A stretch of 64,000 nucleotides of DNA from positions 1 through 64,000 of the forward strand of contig CBFFRP010000077.1 of the NCBI GenBank assembly GCA_965644295.1, in the 5' to 3' direction. This document shows, one piece after another, positions 11,076-20,455 of this stretch. Origin of the DNA: Paraphysomonas bandaiensis. Taxonomy: Eukaryota > Chrysophyceae. The notes beneath the pieces were generated by a model that saw nothing but the letters and a program-made list of their open reading frames with translations, made no database searches and had not been told where the DNA came from. The translations under genes and the position numbers were made by a program. Positions within the stretch are counted from its first letter, which is position 1, and the number at the start of each line of letters is the position of its first letter.

Positions 11076-13639
11076 AAGCAACCTTAAGACAAACGTGGGA
11101 AAAATGTTCAAATTTGGGACTTTTGATTGAAAGCTATGTTCTACGAGTAATTTTAATGTTAATTTGTCCCGAAATGTTATTCGAGTAGTTTGCAAGAAGT
11201 TTTCATAATTATAGTATGATATTTTAATAAAATATATGATATATTCATTATTTATAAGTAGTTACCGTGGGGCTAGTACGTTTTTCCATAACTTTTGGGG
11301 CTGAACCTACTGCACTCTAGTATCTTTTCATTCATAAGGTACAATTTCTACTTCATAACTAGCACAAGTTCTATTGACTCTTTTCATGACGTTAGCAGCT
11401 TCCCTTCCATTCCTTCAGCTACTTCACCGACTATGAACTCTATATCATATTTTCCATTCTTGTATTCTAATACGGCACCATTAATATTGTGAATTTTCTG
11501 ATCTTTTCACCTATATTTCATAGAAGTGTTCGTGCCCACTACTATTCTCAGCACTACTATCGCCACAAGTTTCAATGCATTGCGTCGATGACCTCATTTC
11601 CAATATCTTCACTCAACTATATCTTCCTTTCCACTTTCTTCACTCATATACTGCTTTCACTTGAACAGAGCTCTTCCTCACTGGGGAGCTGCTAACTTGA
11701 AATCGTGAACGCTTCTTCTTATGGACAACCTTTCGACGAACAGTTCTACGCAACTCAAAATCACTGCCATCATAGGACACATCAGACAATACAACGGTCA
11801 AGATTGAGTGGGTCACGACGCCCTCCAGGAGTAGCCACATTCATCAACAATGACGCCATCGCCCTGTCCCCCAATGCAATCAACAAGTGCATTTATCTCC
11901 CCGTGTGCAATCCAATCTTCCGCTACCACATTCTCAAATGAATTCATGGGGTCATCGCCTGGATGCAACCTGACCACTCCGCTTATTCCTCCAGTAAATC
12001 CTCTTGCCTCCACCTCGGATATTAATCATATGTCCTTGACGAACGAATCGGGATGCCATATCCGTTGGGGACTCTCTCCCCACAACTCAAAATTCCGACC
12101 TCATGTGCAGCCAGCTTTTTCCTTCTCTTCCACTTCCTGAAGACCTGAACTTATACCGGGAGAGCGTTCCTATTCACAACTTCTCCGTTAATCATACAGC
12201 GCTCAACACGCACACTGAGATCAACGTGGTTATCTGAACGCTTAAAGCCCCATCAACTCCATCGAACACAGCCCGTGGCGCACATCTACTGAAGATCGCT
12301 GGCTATACAGCGATCACTCAAGGGAACAACCTCCACAGGTTCCGCAGTTTCCCTTGAGAAAAGGATATCACCAAGTAAGTGGTATTCGAAGACGGTGGTG
12401 ATATATTCTGCTACCGTATCTACACGTAGAATTCTGACCTTGCCCACTCGTTCCCCATTCGCGGAGAGCAGATAGATGTTTCCTTGGAACTCTATTCGGC
12501 ATTCGTATAACACCGCAAAATACCATATCTAATTTTGAATGTAGACATCATGGTCACACATACATGCATATACATATATAGACATGTAGACATGGACATA
12601 ATGATGCGCATTAAGACGCACTGTGCCAGAGTATGATATAGTAATATCATGACTGATTTAGATGCATTGCAAGGTATGGTTCAGGATACAACAGGGGACC
12701 TGAGTGAGAGCGATACGGGTGACGTCGCCATCACTGCACCCTGTACAGATGTATGCACCCCATCTCCATCTGCCACATGTGCGGGTTGAGGTGGTTGTGG
12801 CAAGGAGTTCCCGATTGATGAGAAGGGCTCCGATTTTTATCATGGAGTGCTATGTGCCACATGTAATGGGATGTAATCATATGTACCCCACATCACACAT
12901 ATATACAGAGAGTGTACATGTTGTCACGTTCGTAGTATTCATCGAAGGTTCTAATCTTGGAGATGCTCTTCAGTCTGACCTCACTACTGGTGATGGCACC
13001 CCTCTTTCACAACTTCCCTCTAGTCCCGTGACGTATTACTACGTAGAAGATTACTGTTTTGATGATGATGACCCTGGTCATACTCTACCAAAGGTGACGA
13101 CCCTCTTACTCCTCTGTCTCAGCCCGTTGCATATGAGGAGGTGAGTTCCCGTAGTATATATTAGTGATTCAATTTACTCCTTCTTACTATTTTCGGACAG
13201 TTGCTCCCCGGTTAATGGTTCTTTGAGGAGTAAGTTATTACATGTATACCCCTCTTTCACTTATGTACCATGCTGGTAGTATTAATACCGGTCAGTGTAG
13301 TTGTTGTGCTTGGTGTAAGTTTTTAAATGTTTTTTACTTATATTGTCGCTGTATTACTTAGTTAATATTGTACATGTTTTATATTGATGAGGCTATTTCG
13401 ATACTTACAGACGCAGTAATAACAATTTCGTTGTGCTGAGCACTGTCCTGAAATCATTCTTGGAATATTGTTATTTTTTTAATAAAATAACAATAAGAAT
13501 AGTATTGTATAGCTACTATAATATTATTACACAGTTTTAATAATATTAGATTAATGAAAACGATAAGTATAGGATAGGGTACAAAGGGGTCCAAAACGTG
13601 GGAAAAAATTTTTCCCACGTTTGTCTTAAGGTTGCTTTT
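11076..13639. mobile_element. TIR DNA transposon in Copia (TTA duplication)
   Basis: The ends are inverted copies of AAGCAACCTTAAGACAAACG continuing into TGGGAAAAA, about 29 bp with a 2-bp offset. TTA flanks both sides (11073-11075, 13640-13642). Removing the element and one TTA puts the Copia frame back in register. The 2.56-kb interior has open stretches (11640-12520 minus; a possible CxxC..CxxC zinc-binding stretch near 12760-12870 plus) but no transposase I can name. The 3-bp TTA target fits PIF/Harbinger, but the TIR differs from the Harbinger at 27214. Confidence 0.68.
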
Positions 13640-13640
13640 T

Positions 13641-14892
13641 TATGTTGTAATGGGGGGGGGAAGCAGTGAAGTGATGCTGTCCGATACAGTTCAGCAGGAT
13701 CCCCTCGATTTACTGCACGAAAGGGCCGGTCATGTTGCTAAGGGAAAACTACTGGAGGCTCATAGACATATATATGCTGATCAAGGGAACAGGGTTACAG
13801 CGACATCATTTACCTAAGACTACCAAAAAGAAGTGTGAGACCAGTTTGCGCAAGTGGTGTGCTAAGGCGAAGATCACTAGACATGCATTTCGAGGACAAA
13901 GTGACCAGAATGTGGAGATGAAGGCGACAGCATTCCTGGAGCGTATTACAGTGGATATTTCGGTTTATATGAATTGTCCATCTGTGGAGGGGTATAAGTA
14001 CGCACTTGTATTTGTAGATACGGCTACGAAAGAATTCTGGGAATACGGTCTACGAACGAGAACTGGGGATGAAGTGTTAAAATGCGTGAAGCATCTCTGT
14101 GAAGTCAGGCTACCAAAATACCCAGGGTGGAACAGGATACAGCAGTACCATGCTGATGGTGGACCAGAGTTGATGGACAGGCGAATCATAGAATACTTGT
14201 TACAAAAATTTGGAACCACATTCTCCTACACTCCTAGGGAGACACCAGAATTAAACGGTGTTTCAGAACGGAAATTCAGGACACTAGTAGGAGAAATGAC
14301 ATTATCGCTTTTATTGTCATCAGGTATGCCAAAAGCGGAGTGGTGGAAAGCCTTTAGACATGCATGCTGGGTTCTTAGGAGATTACCCACAAAGGCCTAT
14401 AGAGGGTGGATGTCACCCAACGAGTGTGTTCCTGGAGGAACGGTGCCAGATTTTTCTTGGTTACGGAAATGGGGGTGCAAGGCGTACGTTCTCATCCCGA
14501 AGGCAGATCGCAGGAAAGACTGGGAAGAAAAGGCACAGACTGGATACTTTGTAGGGTTCCCAGAGGATCAAATGGGATACCAAGTATTGATTGGAGATAC
14601 TATAGTTACGTCTGTGCATGTTTTATTCGATGAATCTGTGCCTGAGAGAACGGCGGATTATTATCGAGAAATGGACGAGGCCATGGTTGCTGTGGATCCT
14701 CAGGAAAGAAATATTAGAGACTTCGATTACTTAATCGGAAAGACCCATGAAGATGGCGGCCACCAATACAAGACCACACGAATATTGGTTCGAAAAGGTT
14801 TGACTGTAGGGTATAGATCCCTATTGTCTGGTGGTGCGGAGCAAGTGGAAGATAAGACTCCTATTCACATCGCCGATACACTAGTGAAATAA
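13641..14892 (+). pseudogene. Copia GAG-pre-integrase and integrase
   Basis: Begins with the GAG-pre-integrase motif LLHERAGHVAKGKL. After a frameshift near 13800 it runs open to 14892. The integrase catalytic triad is visible: D in ITVDIS, D in HADGGPEL, E in VSERKFR. The Copia-typical WGCKAYVLIPK and GYFVGFPEDQMGYQVL follow. It would insert the cDNA copy. The frameshift and the split element make it non-functional here. Confidence 0.75.
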
Positions 14893-15195
14893 GCAAGTTC
14901 AAAAGGTAGTTCATAAGGTAGTTCAAAAGGTAGTACGTCCTGCAAAAAAGTTCAAAAGGTACTTCAAAAGGTAGTTCGTAAAAAACGTGTAGAGTGTGAA
15001 AGTAAAAAAGGTAGTTCATAAAGTAGTTTATAAAAGGTAGTTAAAAATGTGCAAACCTGTAAACATTTTGTCGAAAAGTTCATAAGATAGTTCATAAGGT
15101 CAGGTAGTTCATGAAAAAATGAACTACCATATGAACTGCTTTTAAACTTAATCGAACTACCTTATGAACTTCTTTTGAACTTCTTTTGAACTTCT
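14893..15195 (+). repeat. Degenerate GGTAGTTCAT repeat array with inverted second half
   Basis: About a dozen imperfect copies of AAGGTAGTTCA(T/A) on one side turn into the reverse complement (TGAACTACC) on the other. A perfect hairpin (10-bp stem GGTAGTTCAT, 6-nt loop) sits at the turning point, 15103-15128. It lies in the integrase-RT linker of the Copia element and destroys its frame. Confidence 0.65.
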
Positions 15196-16003
15196 CCATT
15201 TCACTAGTGGATATAAAGCGGATGAGTGAAGACCTTGCAACAAGAAGAGCATCTGCAAGTTCTGGATCTCGTGACGACGGGACCAGCGGACATTTATCAC
15301 AGCAGTTGACTGGGACGGTTCCATCCCTTTCTGACTTCGTAAGTGCTCCGGGAGAGGAAGCTCCATCAGATCGCTCATCAAGGGGCAGGCGTGCAAGGGC
15401 TCCAAGGGTGGTGACGAATGTGTCAGTTTTGGGTGAGATGCATTTATTGTCGTCATGTGTCGAAGACGAGTGCAGCCTATTACAGGAGGCAGATTCCATC
15501 TGGTGCTCGTCAGCGGGACCTAAGGTGCCTCAGACATATTCCGAATCCTTGGAATTGCCGGAACGGAAGTAATGGAGTTCAGCAAGACAAGCAGAACGTG
15601 ACGGATTGAAACGTAGGGGAGTATAATGGAAGTTAAGCCCATCCCTACCGGTGCCACTCCATTGAAATCTAAGTATGTTTTCGCCTTGAAACGCAACAAA
15701 GAGGGTGCGATTCAACGATATAAGACAAGACTTGTGGTACTTGGATGCGGAGACCATGAAGGTGGCAGAGCGAACAATTATGCTCCAGTGGTAAAAGCGG
15801 TAACAGTGAGATTGCTTTTAGCTATCGCTTTTGTTATGAATATGGTGGTGCATCAACTCGACGTATCTAATGCATTTTTGTATGCAGATATACAAGGAGA
15901 TGTGTATATGTATGCTACACCAGATTTTAAATTGCCACCAGGACACTGCTTTAAACTGAAGAAAAGTTGATATGGTCTTCGAAGCTCACCACGGTCATGG
16001 TAT
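15196..16003 (+). pseudogene. Copia linker and N-terminal reverse transcriptase
   Basis: The linker (Ser/Arg-rich, then GPKVPQTYSESLELPE) is followed, after stops near 15570-15625, by RT blocks KYVFALKRNKEGAIQRYKTR and VHQLDVSNAFLYADI. It ends with the YGL-SSPRSWYK block interrupted by TGA. The gypsy LTR begins immediately downstream. Only the fingers and palm entry of RT remain. Confidence 0.7.
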
Positions 16004-16527
16004 AAATGTCTTTAAATTTAATAAGTTTATTAAGTCCTTGCATTTTATATCATGTATACTTTGTAGTTGTTCTTAAGAACAACGTATGCTCAAGCAAAAA
16101 ACAGAAACTGATCTATAACGTTTTAAAAGGATTTAAAGTGTACGCCAGCGGGCTGCTACACTATTAAGCTCACCAGCGGGTGATGCTCCTCAACTCAAAC
16201 GCAAACCGCGAAAGAATTTAAATAAATTGTTATTTAAAACGTGTAATAGAAAAGTGAGTAACATGCTATACAACTATACAGTAACACACACATACAACAT
16301 CATGTTCAGCATTTCACTTCAGCACACAACACACCAGATCAGAAATATTTTATCCGGTACGTATGTACAGCTTCAACACTCCGTGTATATACTGAAAGAG
16401 TAGAAACTGAATATGTAACTGAAAACTGAAAATACAAAAACACTCTGTACGTGTTAGAGAGTACAACAGAAGAGTAACATATAATACTACTACCAACGCA
16501 GAAAATAACCAGTACTGCGTTACACTA
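16004..16527 (-). repeat. LTR of a second Ty3/gypsy element
   Basis: Begins TATAAATG at the Copia break, and ends ..GCGTTACA followed by a pyrimidine run (CTACCCTCTTTCCCCCC). This matches the layout of the complete gypsy element at 19234 (TATAAACA ... GGCTTTACA then TTACCCTTTCTCCCCC). The pyrimidine run is the minus-strand polypurine tract. The left edge is inferred, because no second LTR is left. Confidence 0.55.
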
Positions 16528-16754
16528 CCCTCTTTCCCCCCAGCTGGAGAAATTAGATTGTGAATACAGACTGTGATTCATGTATGCAAATACTTAAATC
16601 AGCCATACTAGATAGCGTCATTCTAAGTATAAACAAACAAAATCAGATTTAAACAGATACTGAGAATAAACTAGATAGACAAGGTAGTAGTATTATAATA
16701 GAAATAAAAGAATATTGTAAATATTATCATATATAATAGAAAAATAAAACCTGT

Positions 16755-17996
16755 TTACAAGAGTATATCAGGAAAACTCTTGCAAAACTCCGCATCGACA
16801 AGCACCATAGTAGATGGATTAAAGTCAAAGCATAGTCCATAGCAGTAAACATCATACGCACTCCATTCATATGTAGACTGAAACAAAGGGCAATATAGAT
16901 CAATACGTAGACAGCGTTTGCCTGCCCATCGTTTATAACGGCATAACACTACATAATTTTTGAAATAGCAATCTGGTAAAGATAATGCGTCGTAGAAATC
17001 TGCTCCCCAAGCTCGTAGGTTGATGTACACCTCTTGGCCTGGTTGAACTCCATCAATCTGCTGTTTCCGCATTCATAGTCGTTGTTCTTTAGCTTCCTTA
17101 GCAGAAAATAAAAGTGGAAATAACGCAGGAACGTCTTTACAATACTGCTGAAAAGCCCGTGCTGTTGCAAGATCAGAATTGTATGGAATCCACACTTGTG
17201 AATCATCACTAAATAAAACGAGAAAATCCATAGTAGATCTCTTTTCAGGATCTCCCCGATAAGCCACAATCTTTCGCACTTCATACTGGTTATAGTCTAC
17301 TAAAGCAATGCGAAATGCCTCATCATGAGTACCAAAAAATGGTTTAAGCCAAGACATATGAAAGACTACCTCAAATCGCATTACTATATGTGTACAGGTG
17401 ATATCTGCTTTGTACGTAGAGACAACCTCGTATGGACCTTTAAATCTAGGATATAGTTTTGACGGTTTAAATTTCGAAGAATTTGGTTGAAATAAAACGA
17501 GCTGTCCTGGTTGATATTCCGTAAGTGTCTCCGGAGGTGTTTTGGATTTTCTCTTTGCCTGGATCTCGCGTTGAACATCACATGCAATATCACGTATAGT
17601 TCTCAAATTCTGATTTATAAGAGATAAATATTCCGTAGTATCAACCGAATCTGACACAGCATCTGACAATTTGAAATAAGGTTTGTCTATTGTACCAAAT
17701 GTAAACTCAAAAGGTGACAATCCCGTTTCGCTACTTGTTTCATCATTCAGTATGAACTGGATTACCATATAGCACTCCGGCTCTCCCCAGCAATCTTGCA
17801 ACCTTTCATCATGTACAAGAGCACTTAGAAATCGTAATGTCTCTCTATGAGTTCTCTCCACCATGTTGGACTCACGTCTATCTGTCAAAGACATTTTGAA
17901 GCGCATGCCAAACCATTTTAACAATAACCGAACAACCTCTGCTGTAATATTCGAACCTGGGTCTGAAACTAACACTTCCGATATTCCGTACGTCAC
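16755..17996 (-). pseudogene. Ty3/gypsy pol 3' part: integrase, chromodomain-like, C-terminal extension
   Basis: The part 17996-17073 contains the integrase second Asp (VLVSDPGSN) and Glu (NMVERTHRETLRF), a GPY-type region (GQLVLFQPN, RFKGPYEVV) and a chromodomain-like block (VRKIVAYRGD..STMDFLVLFSDD). After a stop, 17072-16755 continues with a roughly 100-residue extension (GQEVYINLRAWG ... DFNPSTMVLVDAEF). This extension is homologous to the C-terminus of the complete element's pol. The first integrase Asp, RT and gag are absent. The left side is the polypurine tract and LTR. Upstream it runs into the inverted repeat at 18002. Confidence 0.75.
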
Positions 17997-18001
17997 GAAA
18001 T

Positions 18002-18613
18002 TTTGTTTGTATTTAGAAATCAGATATCCACGAATTGAAGAAGAAACACACTATATTCTACCATGTTATTATACCATTATTTGCTTCATACTGCAACATG
18101 TGTATTACATTACATACCACTGAGAGTATTAATGTCCAATATAGTGGAAAAGCAAATGATCATTAAGTTAAAGAATAACTGGTTAATATCACAGGAAACG
18201 TTCACTTCCGACGTTGTCCGAATATGTAATACTTCGTGGAACTGTTACTTACCCTGAGGTGATTGCTTCGGGCATATCACCGGGACTTACGAACATCAAC
18301 ATAGACGAAATGATGCGCGTAAAGTACTATCAAATCTAACAATTACGAGGTAGCTTATGATTTAGCATTCGAAATATCTTTTTATATTTTACGTTCATTA
18401 CAGTTTTGTTGTCTTCTTTCCTATGATATTAACCAGTTATTCTTTAACTTAATGATCATTTGCTTTTCCACTATATTGGACATTAATACTCTCAGTGGTA
18501 TGTAATGTAATACACATGTTGCAGTATGAAGCAAATAATGGTATAATAACATGGTAGAATATAGTGTGTTTCTTCTTCAATTCGTGGATATCTGATTTCT
18601 AAATACAAACAAA
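18002..18613. repeat. Inverted repeat, two 197-bp arms
   Basis: Arms 18002-18198 and 18417-18613 are near-perfect reverse complements with a 218-bp spacer. The inner end of arm 1 seems to continue the gypsy integrase frame (SKYKQNF before VTYG). So at least part of the arm is gypsy sequence duplicated in inverted orientation, not a classic foldback transposon. No target duplication is evident. Confidence 0.8.
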
Positions 18614-18800
18614 GGCAGGATGAAACTATCTTAATTAGATATTATATATAAGGCACTCGGAAACGTTACACAATCAATCCAGAACCCATATCATACAAGG
18701 CAGGACTAACATATATACAAGTTGCATCGCGAACCTTCATATGAAAACACACACCACATCACATAGAGTCAATGTCTCTAATTTTCTCCATTCTTCTTAC
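18614..18800. other. No recognised feature
   Basis: AT-rich. It may hold the intron and next exon of the small exon at 18801, but I could not find an acceptor in a consistent phase. Confidence 0.3.
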
Positions 18801-18952
18801 CAGTGTAAAGTGTAAGTGAAGGCTTTACGGAGCACAGCGGATGGACACCAGGTAACACTGCCAACACAGTTGTTCACCTCACATTGCTGGTTGAAAGCAG
18901 CAGTAGTATGGATGAGCGGAGAAGTGTCCTTACGATATGAACACTCGTGCAT
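18801..18952 (-). CDS. Possible first coding exon of an unknown gene
   Basis: On the minus strand an ATG at 18952 opens about 50 codons, Cys-rich, including SVTWCPSAVLRKAF. It ends exactly at a canonical donor (G|GTAAGAAG). An upstream in-frame TAA supports the start. No family is recognised, and the following exons are not resolved. The gypsy fragment and inverted repeat lie just downstream, so the gene may be broken. Confidence 0.35.
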
Positions 18953-19233
18953 ACGAGGGACATGGCGTTGTGTGTGTTAGTTGATTGGGTGTGTAGTTAT
19001 TGAAGTGTACTCTATACTGCTGTATACAGGTACATGTGGAGAGTGTATAGTGTACGGCCATATGGGACTGTTTTTTGGTTTGTGGGGGCCCCGATTTACC
19101 AGGTTTGTAGGTATACTCTCTCTATATATACAGTACGTACACTGTATATAAACGTACTCCGTAGTCGTGGGGTTGCAAGTCAAGTTCATACTACGTAATG
19201 ATGAGTGCCTGTTTTTTTAGGACGAGTGGGACC
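18953..19233. other. Spacer with a short dispersed repeat
   Basis: About 19120-19190 is similar, inverted, to 46690-46760 (shared blocks CGTACTCCGTAGTCGTGGG and TTGCAAGTCAAGT, plus a TA-rich run). GACC at 19230-19233 is the target duplication of the gypsy element to the right. Confidence 0.45.
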
Positions 19234-20425
19234 TATAAACAACTCAGGTCTTGCAACCTAAGATCACTGAAAAGATATGAAATGGTTGTTTATCGAAACA
19301 ACAAAACAGAATGCTATAATAATAACTCTTTAAGAAACCAACAGCCAGAAACACAAGCTCCCCTGTATCCTGCAATCTAAAGCTCCCAATAGACAGATCA
19401 GTCAACCAACTATGTTAATTTCATAGAGAATTATTATTAAAAACTAAGTTACAAGCGAAACAAAAGACAGACCCCTAGTCTAAAGACTCCTCCTCATACA
19501 CAGGACATTGAATGCAACCACAACCGTACAATATGCTCATACATGTACTACACTACATACGATTCATATCCTACATCGTTTATAGTCAAAAACGCCCTGA
19601 AATACGCCTAAATAGGTCCTTTCCAAAAACCTCCGATTTTTGAGTCCCAAAACCCCAAAAATCCCCAATTTTTTTGAGAATTGCAGAAAATCGCCGATTT
19701 TCGAGCCACAAACACCCAAAATGACAATATTCGAATCCACAAAAATTGCAAGCACATTTCATGACAACGTGAAATACACAATCGCCAACTCATGCATAAT
19801 ACCGACAAAATGCAATCGGGTTCAAAAGCTTACAATCGAACGGTTAAATATCATTTCCTTGCAAGAGTGTGTACTTTAGACTGGACCATACAAATACACT
19901 CATATTCAGATCACTAACATGCCCATGACACCTCTGCATCTGCGTCCAATGGCACCTTACGAATTCCTCCCCATTCCGGAGAAAATCAACGGTGTATGGC
20001 AATGGAAAATAATCGTATATCATAGTCCGGAACGATGAGCAAGCACATAGAGCTGTTCAAAAACATCAGAAAGCTTCTCATAATGATGGGTGGACTACGA
20101 ATATCGCACATGCGGTACCAATCAATGCTTCCTGACCCAAAACGCTATGACACCGACTACCGTATGGATATAGGCGTAAACCGACGGGTAGCAATCGCGT
20201 AGATCAAAGAAAACGTGTGTTCGAGGGCAAATCCTAGTTGTCTGTCGTCTTGCCCTCGTAATAATAATCTGTATCTCTTGTTGTCACCAATCTTATACAA
20301 AACAAGCTACATATACCCTACATATTATGTTATCATATCGTTATTGCATTAATATAGTTATCAATATTATTATGATGATGTCATTAAACGTGTAAAAGGG
20401 TGTTATAAAAGCCCACGGCTTTACA
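19234..20425 (-). repeat. Gypsy 3' LTR
   Basis: 1,192-bp direct repeat partner of 25936-27127. On the minus strand it runs from TGTAAAGCCGTGGGC to GTTTATA, so it starts TG but does not end in CA. Confidence 0.93.
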
Positions 20426-20447
20426 TTACCCTTTCTCCCCCCCCGGA
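20426..20447 (-). other. Polypurine tract of the gypsy element
   Basis: On the plus strand TTACCCTTTCTCCCCCC. The minus-strand purine run directly precedes the 3' LTR and would prime second-strand synthesis. Confidence 0.8.
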
Positions 20448-20455
20448 TGCCGTAG

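Larger units (their letters stand above)
9405..16003 (+). mobile_element. Copia pol, split by two insertions and cut by a gypsy LTR
   Basis: Segments in order: protease region 9444-9713 (LDSCAGKQL, where the family usually has D-S-G), resumed at 10923-11075; integrase 13641-14892; Ser-rich linker; reverse transcriptase 15626-16003. Removing the LINE at 9714-10922 and the TIR element at 11076-13639 restores one reading frame across both joints. The RT has LDVSNAFLYADI and then S-stop-YGLRSSPRSWYK, an in-frame TGA. The coding sequence stops at about 16003, where the gypsy fragment begins. The catalytic YxDD part, RNase H and 3' LTR are missing. Confidence 0.75.

Noticed and set aside
11813-12140. 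Overlapping open frames on both strands near 12 kb as a host gene
   Set aside because: They lie entirely within the TIR element at 11076-13639, and no domain was recognised. Kept only as element interior.
14893-15195. CRISPR-like array
   Set aside because: Units are contiguous without spacers, degenerate and partly inverted, in a eukaryotic retroelement.
19564-19879. Small proteins of 63-79 residues repeated at 19.6 and 26.3 kb
   Set aside because: They are frames inside the two gypsy LTRs and recur only because the LTRs are identical.
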